A stretch of 64,000 nt of DNA from Sorghum bicolor (lineage: Eukaryota > Streptophyta > Magnoliopsida > Poales > Poaceae): the NCBI RefSeq assembly GCF_000003195.3, contig NC_012873.2, forward strand, positions 28,032,547 to 28,096,546, read 5' to 3'. Position 1 is the first letter of the stretch. Each line of letters starts with the position of its first letter. Shown here piece after piece: positions 21,404 to 31,542 of this stretch. The position numbers and the translations under genes are program-made. The notes under the pieces are model-generated. The model saw only the letters and a program-made list of their open reading frames with translations. It was not told the DNA's origin and ran no database searches.

Positions 21404-23057
21404 TGTTGACGGTCCTTAAGTATCAAATTTAATTATCAAATAAATAAAGAAAAGGATCCAAATGAAATCAACATCTAGACTTAGGGTTTTATCTGACAGA
21501 ATTCCACGAGTTTTGGTGTTTGTCTATTTCTGCAGGGGGTTATCAGGAAATATGGAAGAAAGGCCCACATGTCGGGATTACGTAAAGATATTAACGTGCT
21601 GCGCAATTATCTTACATCTAGAAGACTCCAGAAGCCACGAGACCGAAGCGGAGGCGAAACGAGGCCAGAGACAGGGCACCCGCCCTGTCCTACTGGGCGC
21701 CCGCCCTGCCCCTGTGTCCAATCAGGACTCTGCTTTGTGGGAGATCTCCACCGACCTAAAGGATAAATCTAAACCATACAATCTATGTCGGTTTGATCCA
21801 AGGGCCCATATTCACTTGGAGGGACTATAAAACCAGACCCCCTGGCCCCTGGAGGAGAGAGCCTCTCAACCCTAATTCATTGTTCCATCAAGGGAGAAGA
21901 AGCCTCTGATTAAGATTAGAGCCACCACATCAATTAGACATCTAGATTAGCATAGCTACATAGGATTAGAACTAGAAGGAGTCAATCTTCGATTGGTTTC
22001 CGGATCTGTCAAGAGGATTCTTGGTAATTCTCTAATTGTGCTTCTAATTGTTTTCTAATTATCTTTGTTCTTCAACATTATGAATATGACTTTGTTCTAC
22101 TTCAATATATTGCTTATGACTTTGCTCTACTTGCTTATATTCAAGATTATATTGTTCTTAGTTTATCATAGTTATGTACTTGGCTTAGTTAGATTGGATC
22201 TATATACATGCTTAGGATCGTATAGCGTTTATCCATCGGATCCATGGGTAAATGATAGATATTGTGTAGGCCTGGTGCTTATACCGTATTTATCTGCGAT
22301 TGTACCCAATATGCCAGATCGTGGGGTGGTTCGTGATAGTGACAGCTTCATTGATTCTTATATAGTCCCCCTGTCGTGTATTGGGCTGGCAGAGGAACAT
22401 TATTACAGGGGAGTGATTGCTATGTTTCTCATATTCCTTGCTAATATCACTATGCATGGGCGTAGTCTTGTCTCACAATGATTGCTAAGTATGCTTGCAC
22501 TAATTATGATATGCTAGACTATATAGTTAAGAAGAACTTAGGAAATATTCTTGTAGTTCGTTCTAATACCATGCTAATGACTTTCTAGAGTATCTAATTG
22601 AGGTGCTTATCATATTTATTATGTGGCTAGATCAGATTAGTTATCCTTGTCACTATTATTATTTCATATATCTTTTATGTGACACTTATCCCTGTATGAA
22701 GAGTTAGATATAATGTTCTCAATTATACATACAATGATAGATGCTCAACCTCATATTCTATTCTGTAATCATTAGTGATGATTTCTAATCACTTCCCAGT
22801 GGTAAAAATATAAATAACGATACCTGGAATACTTCCCGGTTAAAATGCTACATCGGTATTAATCTGTGCGCTTGCAGATCCCATTCATTATTTATTTAGA
22901 AGAGCAATTGCATATTTCAATACCGTGTCTCTCATATCATGCTAGGGATGACAACTTGGCTTAAGTGGTATGAGGGATAGGTTTGGCATTTTTGGCACCG
23001 TTACTAGATTTAGAGAACTTATTCTACTTTTGGTAATGATGTTAAGAATACCCAACA
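21404..23057 (+). repeat. 5' LTR of A
   Basis: TGTTGACGGTCC...AATACCCAACA, 1654 bp. The TATA box TATAAAA is at 21826-21832. A 138-codon hydrophobic ORF (22065-22481, repeated at 40687-41103) has no recognisable domain. Confidence 0.95.
21826..21832 (+). promoter_or_regulatory. TATA box of A 5' LTR
   Basis: TATAAAA in GGGACTATAAAACCAG. It is repeated in the 3' LTR at 40448-40454. Confidence 0.65.
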
Positions 23058-23065
23058 AGCATTTT

Positions 23066-23083
23066 TGGCGCCGTTGCCGGGGA
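23066..23083 (+). promoter_or_regulatory. Primer binding site of A (tRNA-Asp type)
   Basis: TGGCGCCGTTGCCGGGGA, 8 bp after the LTR end. Identical to the PBS of A'. Confidence 0.88.
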
Positions 23084-23180
23084 AGGTTGATTACTAATCA
23101 GGAATGGAATAAAAGATTTTGAGTTATCATTCGCATCACTAATATGATTGAGCTTATCTATTCTCTCATACAATTTTACC

Positions 23181-23185
23181 CCGAT
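23181..23185. repeat. Left TSD of element F (CCGAT)
   Basis: CCGAT before TGTCGACG. The same 5 bp follows the right LTR at 35182-35186. Confidence 0.94.
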
Positions 23186-23645
23186 TGTCGACGAAAGCTA
23201 GTCGGCAGTCTACCTTGGGGTATACCCACGGTAGTAGTTTATCGGTAGACGGTGCGCAAACTACAAACTCGATGGTGACGCAAGACACGGACAAGCTTTT
23301 TATCCAGGTTCGGCCGCCGAGTTGGCGTAATACCTACGTCCTGCGTCTGGTTGTATTGATTTGTGCTGAGAGAATATGATGTCCTAGGGGGGTCCCTTGC
23401 CCCTCCTTATATAGTCTGGAGGGTAGGGTTACAGATCTGGAAACTAATCCTAGTCGGTTACAATTGCCATAGATAGTTCGATATCAATTCCTATTCTAAC
23501 CGACTAGAATCCTGCTTGATCTCCACGTCTTGTTTCCTTGCGCGAAACTCCGAGCTGTCGGATCAAGCCTTGAACTCGTCTCGTAGTGGGCCAAGCTTCC
23601 TGGCCGAAATCTAGCCGTAAGGGTATAGGGGTTTATACCCCCACA
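23186..23645 (-). repeat. 3' LTR of F
   Basis: 460 bp, TGTCGACGAAAG...TACCCCCACA on the plus strand. Minus-strand TATATAA at 23407-23413. Confidence 0.95.
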
Positions 23646-24111
23646 GCTAGTCCCCGAGCACCATGTATTGTGATGCAACACGCCGTCTTGAGCTTCTTCG
23701 ATCAGTGAGACTTGGCGTCTTCAATAAGTGGGAAAGTCGCCCAAACAGTTGCAACGGTTCTTTGATCAACTCGAAAGACAGTTGATCAACATTGACATCG
23801 AAGAAGCAGGTTGTTCGAAGAATGCATGGTGCTCTTAAAAAAATTTCTTTCCTGGTGAAGTGTGCCCACTTTACCTTTTTGAAAGGTAGAAACATCAAGA
23901 AAGCAAGCAAATTCACCGCTAGGTGAAGTGTGCCCACTTAGTCCCCGAGCCTGGTAGTAGGTGACGTAGGCACGTGGTGCCAGGGTCAAAAGAAAATTGC
24001 CCAAAGTAGTTTTGAGACTGAGATGCATTGCTAGATGCATCGTACCGATGTAGTCCCCGAGCTTGCTGGAAGGCGAAGTATGAGCCTTGTAGCAAGGTCT
24101 AAACTGAATTT

Positions 24112-24262
24112 GCCAGTCCCCGAGCATGTCATGCTCGTCTGCAATTGAAGAGACCAATTGACCAGTCCCCGAGCATGTCATGCTCGTCTGCAATTGAAGA
24201 GACTAATCGACCAGTCCCCAAGCGCTAAGTGCGCTCCTTGGAATTCTATGTTGCTGTACCGT
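24112..24262 (+). repeat. 49-bp tandem repeats in F
   Basis: Units start CCAGTCCCCGAGC at about 24113, 24162 and (diverged) 24211. The first two share CATGTCATGCTCGTCTGCAA. Confidence 0.8.
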
Positions 24263-24264
24263 AC

Positions 24265-24520
24265 GACCAGTCCCCGAGCATCGAGTGCTCGGTGGTCGGT
24301 GCATGCTTTAAAGCTTCGAGCTGATAAACTAGGCGACCAGTCCCCGTGCGTCGAGTACTCGGTGGTCGGTGCAGTCTTTAAAGTTCCGAGCTGATAGACT
24401 GGGCGACCAGTCCCCGAGCGTCGAGTACTCGATTGTCGGTGCAGTCCTTAAAGTTCCGAGCTGATAGACTGGGCGACCAGTCCCCGAGCGTCGAGTACTC
24501 GGTGGTCGGTGCAGTCCCCG
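24265..24520 (+). repeat. 70-bp tandem repeats in F
   Basis: Units start GACCAGTCCCCG at 24265, 24335, 24405 and 24475, giving an exact 70-bp period; the last unit is partial. They lie between the 3' LTR and the antisense gene's promoter. Earlier, more diverged AGTCCCCGAGC copies lie at about 23646, 23938 and 24051. Confidence 0.9.
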
Positions 24521-24811
24521 GATTGTTGACTTTCTGGCATATTTGTCTTCTTGTTTTTGAAAAGATCTTTCCAGTTAAAGTTGACGTGACGAGGCCTCCT
24601 AACCACGGGGTGTCAGACGGATGCATGAAAAGTTGCGCCTGGCAACTGTGCAGCCGCCCTTTGCATGGTTTGAGAAAAGGAAACCATCAATTGGTACGAA
24701 AAATCTGCCGCATTAATTGTCCATAATCATTGTAAACCGAAACGCCGCATCCGTCGCATGGCCCGCCCACTTCCCGAGAATACAGGAAGTAGGAGAGGTG
24801 GAGTTGCGGGC

Positions 24812-24817
24812 TATAAG
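24812..24817 (+). promoter_or_regulatory. TATA-like box for antisense gene of F
   Basis: TATAAG in GCGGGCTATAAGAGCC, 118 bp upstream of the ATG at 24930. Element E has TATAAATAG at the equivalent place. Confidence 0.5.
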
Positions 24818-24929
24818 AGCCTGATAGTTCCGCCTGTACTGCTTACCCTGCCATTGCCTTCAAACCTTCCGCTCTCATCTCCTCCAATCGCCTGCATCTT
24901 CCTAACTCAAGCCCACATTCGCACCTCCA

Positions 24930-27900
24930 ATGGCGAAGAGCGACTCCAGGAAGAGGGCCGAACTGATGGCCAAGGAGTGGAAAAAGTCTCGCAGCACCAC
25001 GAAATCTCTTGGTGACCTCGTCGATATGGGGCTTCTGCACGACGCGGAGCTCGGCGGCTGGAGGGCACCGGAGGGGGAGAGCTACCCCGACCCTCGCGCC
25101 GGTGAGATCGTCGTATTTGAAGATTTCATTAAGAGAGGCTTTGGTGTTCCTGTTCATCCTTTTCTTCAAGGTCTTCTTTTGTACTATGAGATCGGGATTT
25201 GCAATCTGCACCCGAACTCAATTCTCCTCATTTCCACCTTCATCCACCTGTGCGAGGCCTATGTTGGCATAGAGCCGCACTTCGATCTTTTTCGGTATCT
25301 TTTCTGCTTGAGGAAGAAGGGAGCAGTTGGAGGCTCCAAGGTTGCAGGTGGAGTATACCTCAACCTTCGTGATGGAATGAAGAATCGCTACCTGCACTGC
25401 CCATGGAACACTTCCTTGACCGAATGGTACAGGAAGTGGTTCTACATCAGGGAGGAACCGGGCAGTTCCACGTTCTGCGACGTGGGATACATTCCTGAGA
25501 AGAGGACGAGCTGGACCGAACGCCCGGAGTTCGACGGTCCAGTGGCGGATCTCATGAAGCTGATCGACTGGTCGCGCCTGGACGGGCTTGGCGTGGTCGG
25601 CAACTTCATTTGCCGCCGGGTGATGCCCTGCCAGAAGAGGGTGCACTCGGCGTACGAGTATGCCGGAAGCGCGGACCCGACCAGGATGCGGCCGGAGATC
25701 TTGGAGAAAGCGGAGATACAACAGCTGTTCACGAGCTGTTTAACTTCGCGGATGGGGGCTTCATCCGTGGCAGTGATCGGGTGCAAGCCTTCAAGTTAGG
25801 ACGACCAGCACCAAAGGTATGTAGCAGATTCTATTTTAGCATTCGTATATCGTCTGCAGTTGACTCATCTCTGTTGTTTTTGCAGATCGGCGATGTCGAC
25901 CGGTGCACAGTGTATGTATCACTGGCACCGGGGATGGAAAATCCTGCGGGAGAAGTCCCGCCAGAGGAGGACGCTGCTCGGTGTACTCATTACACCAGCA
26001 GTGAGGAAGACCAAGCCCGCCCCGTCCCGACCGCCGAGGAGAGGGTAGCGGGGAAGAGGCCATTGCCGGCAGATCCCTTGCCGACACCGGAGCTGCCGGC
26101 AGATCTACCGGCGGAGAGCAGCCAAGCACCGAAGCGTCGTCGGCTCGTGCGGATCGTCGACGACGACGACGACGAGGAGGCTGCGCCGTCGTTGGTCCGA
26201 CGGCCTCGGAGCCGCCCAGACAATGCGCCGGTCGCCACTGATCAAGTGGCCAGCGGCGCCGCTGCCCCGCAAGCTGTCGAGATGGGGGCACAGGTGCCGA
26301 CCGGCCGGGCGAGGAGGAGGTTCACCGCGACCCACCGTCGTTCAGACCTGTAAGTGTTCGACTTACGTATTTTGGACTCCTCCTTTTTTTTAACTTTTGT
26401 TCCTGTAGTGCGGCATCGGATGTCGACCCCGGCCAAACTGCCAGCCAGGGAACGGGCGAGCCTGCCCGCGGTTCTGGGGATGCGGCCCCCCAGACCACAG
26501 AGCAGCCAACAGCTGCAGTCGCGCCTGGGAGCACCGAGGAGCTCCCGAGCGCGGCGCCGACTACGACAAGCAGCCCGACCAGGGCTGGAGAGGCTCCCCC
26601 AACTGACTCCCCAGAGAAGGGAAGATCTCCGACCGCTCCTCCTGCCGGGGGGAGTGAAGTCCCCACGCCGCCCCGAGCAGGAGCCTCTTCGGCTGCGGGC
26701 TCCCCAGGTCTGGTCCAAGGGCCAGTAATACCTGGGACCACCACCGGGGGTGACGCAGCACAGGAGGAGGAAACCCGGGCGGCCTCTGATGATGAGGTGG
26801 AAGAGATCGAGGGTCGTCCCCGTGATGGCCGCCAACACGTGTATGTGTGGCGCCAACGCGGGGATCACTTTATCGGGCATGAGGAGCTCGCCGAGACCGA
26901 AGAGGCCGCCAGGGTGGAGCGCGCGGCCAAGCGCCTCGTCGACGAAGTCAAGGTAAGCGGCTTTTTGTACTGCTGCACATTCTTTTGCCTTGTCTTGCAT
27001 GGTCGTTATATGCTTGCTTTGTAGGACGCAATGAAAACGGCGAAGTACCGGAAACGGTGCTTTGACCAGATAGAAGGCGTCATGGCCGAGAACAAGGCCC
27101 TTGCCGCGGAGGTAGACCGGTTGCGGGCGGAGGTCGGGGAGAAGGTGGTCGAGATGAGTGCCGAAAAGGAGCGTCGTCTCGACCTCGCTCGTCGTTTGGC
27201 CGACCAGTACCGGCTGCAAGAAGGTTAGTCACACGCTCCGAGCAGCTTCGCGTACTTGTATAGTTTGCTTTGCTGACCAGTTTAGGATTCACGCAGACTT
27301 GAAGGAGGAGGTGGCGAGCCTCCGACAAGAGAAGGAGCAGCTCAGCCAACAGCTCGCCGGTGCGCTGGAGTCCGGGCGGCGAGCAGAAGAGGAATTGGGT
27401 CGAAAAGACTGGGAGCTATCTGGTAATGGGTGCCGCCTTGTTGGTTGCTGCCTGCCCCTTTGTTTGTTTGGTATGCCGAAAATAACGCTTCGTTTTGTTT
27501 GCAGTGCTCAAGGTGAACGCCAAAAAGCACCTGGATGATCTGATCAAGGACCGGGACTCCTGGAAGGTCAACTGTTGCAGGATCTGGAAAGGAGTGTCCC
27601 CGGTCCTAGACCTGATCAGTCCCGAGCTCCCGGAGAGCCAGCCCCACGCGCCGCAGTTGACCCCGGTCGAGAAGGCGCAACGGGCGTGGGACTGGCTCCA
27701 GCAGTTTGTGAAGGACGCCGGGGAGTTTGTCGGCGCGCACGTCCTCAGCATGGTGCGCGCCCACTACCCCCTGGTCGACTTGAGCAGGCTGGAGAAGGGG
27801 TACCCGAAGGAAGTCGGCCCACAGGAAGCGGACGAACTTCGGGGTAGTCTGCTGGACTTGTCGTCGACAGTGATCGGCGACATCAATCTGTGCGGAACGG

Positions 27901-28079
27901 CCACTCCTCCAGACCAGCCGAGTTCAGATAGGTCGGCCAGGGAGTTGTCGGGCGCGTCCATTGCGGGAGATGGGCGGTCGACGCCTGCGGTCTCGACCAG
28001 CCAGGCGCCGGTGGCCCCGACCCCTTCGTCCGGGCAGCAGGGCCAGGCTGGTGATCAGCCCGAGCAGCTAGGCCAATAA
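24930..28079 (+). CDS. Six-exon antisense gene of Tat element F (PF04195-type protein)
   Basis: Proposed exons: 24930-25816, 25886-26349, 26409-26952, 27025-27223, 27297-27422, 27505-28079. All five introns begin GT and end AG, are 59-82 bp, and join in the correct phase (0, 2, 0, 1, 1). Exon 1 carries the grass 'putative gypsy type transposon' domain (VVFEDFIKRGFGVP, LHPNSILLISTFIHLCEAYVG, WYRKWFYIRE). Exons 2-3 are acidic and Pro/Ala-rich with DDDDDEEA. Exons 4-5 form a coiled coil (ENKALAAEVDRLRAEVGEK, LRQEKEQLSQQL). Exon 6 has a helical domain and a polar tail. One base appears lost near 25726, where AEIQ should pass to AVHELFNF. The summed exon length is one base short of a multiple of three, which agrees. 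About 931 residues were intended. Its function is unknown. Confidence 0.72.
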
Positions 28080-28150
28080 AGTAGTCTGTAGGAATAGACT
28101 AGTGTCTGCCTGTCAGGGTATTTATTGTAAACTTTGTATGTAAAGTTTGT

Positions 28151-28156
28151 AATAAA
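28151..28156 (+). terminator. Poly(A) signal of antisense gene
   Basis: AATAAA 72 bp after the stop codon. Another AATAAA overlaps the stop at 28075-28080. Confidence 0.5.
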
Positions 28157-28356
28157 GTTTGCTTTTTGTCATGACTGTTGTTTTGAGCGCTGTAAGAATA
28201 TCTGAGTGACGTGTCACCGTATTTGTCTTGGTTGTCGTTAAGAGCATCCGTTGCAGGAGTTTTGCCGAGTGCTGTGTGTGACAAGGTATAGGCAAAAAAT
28301 AGAGAATTTCATTATCAAAAATTATAAGATACTTACAAAAGAAAGTCATTAAAACT

Positions 28357-31300
28357 TTATGGATAGAAACGTCGCAGTTTGTCGATGTGCCAAGAGTTAG
28401 GCACTCGTGTTCCGTCTGGGTATGCCAATCTGTAGGACGTAGGTCGTGTGACCTCGGTCACCACGAAGGGTCCTTCCCAGGGAGTGGATAGCTTGTGCAT
28501 TCCCTCCTGGCTTGTTTTCCATCGAAGCACCAGATCGCCGACCACGAAGGAACGGTCCTTGACATTCCTGTTGTAGTATCGCCTGACTGCTGCGAGATAT
28601 TTTGCTGTTCGGAGACATGAAACTAAACGCTTTTCCTCCATGCAATTGATTTCGAGTTCTCTGGCGTTGTCGGCGGTCGCCTGGTCGAAGTGCTCGATTC
28701 TAGGAGATCCGAAGTGTATGTCAGACGGCAGGACCGCCTCTGCACCGTACACCATGAAGTAGGGAGACACCCCTGTGTTTCGACTGGTCTGAGTTCGGAG
28801 GCCCCAGACCACTGCCGGCAATTCTTTCATCCATCGACCGGGTGCTCTGTCGTTTTCGGTGTACAACCTTTTCTTTAGGGCGTCAACGATCATTCCGTTA
28901 GCACGTTCAACTTGACCGTTGGCACGTGGATGTGCCACTGACACATATTTTATGACTATGCCTCTGTCATCGCAGAAATCCCAAAAAGTGGTGCCAGTAA
29001 ACTGAGTGCCCAGGTCGGTGATTATGCTGTTCGGGATGCCGAATCTGTGAATGATTTGATTGAGGAACTCCACAGCCTTCTCGGAGGTTGCCTTGACCAG
29101 GGGCATGTATTCAATCCACTTGGAGAACTTGTCGATTAACACGAAGACAAACTTGAAATTGCCCGGGGCTGGTTTAAATGGTCCGATCATGTCAAGCCCC
29201 CAGCAAGCAAAGGGCCAAGACGACGGGATGGTTTGAATTTCATGGGCAGGTACGTGGGTCCTCTTAGCGAAAAACTGACATCCTTCGCAATGCCGAACCA
29301 GTTTTTCTGCGTCGCCGACCGCGGTTGGCCAATAAAAACCTGCTCGGAAAGCCTTTCCGACCAGTGTTCTAGATGCGGCGTGATTGCCGCAGGATCCAGC
29401 GTGTATGTCCTCCAAGACCTTGATACCATCATCTTGGGGTATGCACTTGAGCAGTACTTCGGAGCTTGCGTTTTTCCGCATGAGTTTTCCATCGACCAGG
29501 ATGTAGTTCTTTGATCGTCGGATGAGGCGCTCGTTCTCTGTTTTGTCCTGAAAGCCTGTCCCGTCTGATATGTATTTGATGAACGGGGTACGCCAGTCAC
29601 GCCCACCGGTTGTCGGAGTGGCGTCATCTATGAGCATTGCCTCGGTGGGTTGCTTGTCGACCAGGGGGGAGCTTACGCTCGGCTCATGGATGTCCTGGAC
29701 GAAAATACCCCGCGGGATTTGGGCCCGAGATGAGCCTAACTTTGACAACGCATCTGCTGCTTGGTTCTTATCCCGGACCACGTGAGTGTACTCTATGCCA
29801 TAGAAGTTAGTTTCCCATTTGCGAATTTCTTTGCAGTAGAGATCCATCTTCTCGTGGGTTGCGTCCCACTCCTTGTTGAGCTGGTTGATGACCAAAGCGG
29901 AGTCGCCATAGACATAGAGGCGCTTGACCCCCAGTTCAACGGCTAGTCGTATGCCATGCAAGCATGCTTCGTATTCGGCGACGTTATTTGACGCCGGAAA
30001 AAGGATTCGAAGGACGTAACGGAGTTTGTCCTTGTTGGGTGATACGAACAATATCCCAGCGCCTGCACCGTTGATGTTCAAGGACCCGTCAAAGAACATT
30101 GACCAGTGGTCTGAGACATCGGGAACGGAAGGCTCGTTGAGATCCATCCATTCGGCAATGAAATCGACTAGGGCTTGAGACTTGACAGTGGTGCGACTCT
30201 GGAACTCCAGGGAAAATGGACATAATTCCATTGCCCATTTCACGATTCTGCCATTGGCGTCTTTATTGCGCAGGATGTCCCCGAGAGGGAAGCTGGTTGT
30301 TACCAGGACTCGATGGCCGTCGAAGTAGTGCTTCAGTTTTCTTGACGTTATCAGGATGGCGTATATAAGCTTCTGTATTTGTGGGTACCTGGCCTTGGAC
30401 TCGTTTAAGACTTCGCTTATGAAGTAAGCGGGTCTCTGGACCTTGAAGACGTGACCTGGTTCATCTCGCTCGACCACTATTGCCGTGGAGACAACCCTGT
30501 CGGTTGCAGCAATGTAAAGGAGTAGGTCTTCATTGGGCTGAGGCGCTGTGAGGACAGGTGGTGAAGTGAGGAAGGTCTTAAGCTGAGTGAACGCAGCGTC
30601 GGCTTCCTCTGTCCACGAAAATTTTTCTGACGCTTTCAATAGTTTGAAGAAAGGGAGGCCTTTTTCTCCCAGCCTTGAGATGAAACGACTGAGGGCGGCC
30701 ATGCATCCGGTTAGCTTCTGAATATCCTTGACGTTCTTCGGTGGTCGCATGTCGAGTACGGCTTTGACTTTTGAAGGGTTTGGTCGTATGCCGTCGTGAC
30801 TGACGACGTTGCCGAGCAGTAGACCGGAAGGAACGCCGAAAATGCATTTCTTGGGGTTGAGCTTCCACTTGTACCTATTGAGTGCCTTGAAGGTTCGGTC
30901 TAAGTTGTTGATTAGGGTGCTCGCGTCCCTTGTTTTTACGACCACATCGTCCACATAGGCCTCGACGAGGTCATCGCGGATCTCGTCGTGGAGGCATTGC
31001 TGGATGGCCCTTTGATAAGTGGCCCCGGCGTTTTTAAGTCCGAAAGACATGGTAGTGTAGCAGTATGCGCCGAAGGGTGTGATGAAGGATGTTTTGATAT
31101 GATCTTCTTCCTTTAGCGAGATCTGGTGATAACCAGAGTAGCAATCTAGAAAGGAGAGGAGTTTGCATCGGGCCGTTGAGTCGACCACCTCGTCGATGCG
31201 AGGAAGACCAAAAGGATCTTTAGGACAGTGTTTGTTGAGATCGGTGTAATCAACGCACATTCTCCATTCATTATTCTTTTTGCGTACAAGAACCGGATTG

Positions 31301-31509
31301 GCGAGCCAATCGGGGTGATACACTTCTTTTATGAATCCGGCTGCTAGAAGCCGTGTTATTTCTGTCCTAATAGCCTCCTTTTTGTCACGAGCGAACCGTC
31401 GCAGTTTTTGCTTGATTGGTCTTGCGGTCTTCGAGACATTTAAGGAGTGCTCGATCAGGTTTCGTGGGACACCGGGCATGTCTGCGGGTTTCCATGCGAA
31501 AACGCTCAC
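28357..31509 (-). CDS. RT-RNase H-integrase of F
   Basis: A 1050-codon open frame. RT spans about residues 25-260, with WRMCVDYTDLNKHCPKDPF at about 82-100, SFLDCYSGYHQI at 119-130 and the catalytic AYVDDVV at 184-190. RNase H has FFDGSLNINGAGAG, the segment around NNVAEYEAC, and GDSALVINQL. The integrase zinc finger includes GNHAASRT and HCEGCQFFAKR. The DDE core includes GLDMIGPF, ITDLGTQF (usually TDNGTQF) and GQVERANGM. The end, LSTPWEGPFVVTEV, is a GPY-type C-terminal domain without a chromodomain. The frame is the same as the upstream gag-protease ORF, with a single TAG at 31543-31545 between them. Its 3' end converges on the antisense gene. Confidence 0.93.
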   Translation of the reverse strand: MSVFAWKPADMPGVPRNLIEHSLNVSKTARPIKQKLRRFARDKKEAIRTEITRLLAAGFIKEVYHPDWLANPVLVRKKNNEWRMCVDYTDLNKHCPKDPFGLPRIDEVVDSTARCKLLSFLDCYSGYHQISLKEEDHIKTSFITPFGAYCYTTMSFGLKNAGATYQRAIQQCLHDEIRDDLVEAYVDDVVVKTRDASTLINNLDRTFKALNRYKWKLNPKKCIFGVPSGLLLGNVVSHDGIRPNPSKVKAVLDMRPPKNVKDIQKLTGCMAALSRFISRLGEKGLPFFKLLKASEKFSWTEEADAAFTQLKTFLTSPPVLTAPQPNEDLLLYIAATDRVVSTAIVVERDEPGHVFKVQRPAYFISEVLNESKARYPQIQKLIYAILITSRKLKHYFDGHRVLVTTSFPLGDILRNKDANGRIVKWAMELCPFSLEFQSRTTVKSQALVDFIAEWMDLNEPSVPDVSDHWSMFFDGSLNINGAGAGILFVSPNKDKLRYVLRILFPASNNVAEYEACLHGIRLAVELGVKRLYVYGDSALVINQLNKEWDATHEKMDLYCKEIRKWETNFYGIEYTHVVRDKNQAADALSKLGSSRAQIPRGIFVQDIHEPSVSSPLVDKQPTEAMLIDDATPTTGGRDWRTPFIKYISDGTGFQDKTENERLIRRSKNYILVDGKLMRKNASSEVLLKCIPQDDGIKVLEDIHAGSCGNHAASRTLVGKAFRAGFYWPTAVGDAEKLVRHCEGCQFFAKRTHVPAHEIQTIPSSWPFACWGLDMIGPFKPAPGNFKFVFVLIDKFSKWIEYMPLVKATSEKAVEFLNQIIHRFGIPNSIITDLGTQFTGTTFWDFCDDRGIVIKYVSVAHPRANGQVERANGMIVDALKKRLYTENDRAPGRWMKELPAVVWGLRTQTSRNTGVSPYFMVYGAEAVLPSDIHFGSPRIEHFDQATADNARELEINCMEEKRLVSCLRTAKYLAAVRRYYNRNVKDRSFVVGDLVLRWKTSQEGMHKLSTPWEGPFVVTEVTRPTSYRLAYPDGTRVPNSWHIDKLRRFYP

Positions 31510-31542
31510 GTTGTCCCTTAGAAACCTGACGAGCGCGTCTTC

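Noticed and set aside
22065..22481. 138-codon hydrophobic ORF in both LTRs of A (also 40687-41103)
   Set aside because: It is duplicated only because it is inside the LTR. It has no domain, and several of the few LTR differences change amino acids.
23185..23379. 64-codon ORF repeated at 34691-34915
   Set aside because: It is simply the LTR of F read on the strand opposite to the element.
24112..24520. CRISPR-like repeat array
   Set aside because: The repeats are contiguous with no unique spacers of fixed length, and the context is a plant retrotransposon. This is a minisatellite.
26242..27219. 325-codon minus-strand ORF
   Set aside because: It is the shadow of exons 2-4 of the antisense gene. 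It crosses those splice sites, and its frame differs from gag-pol of F.
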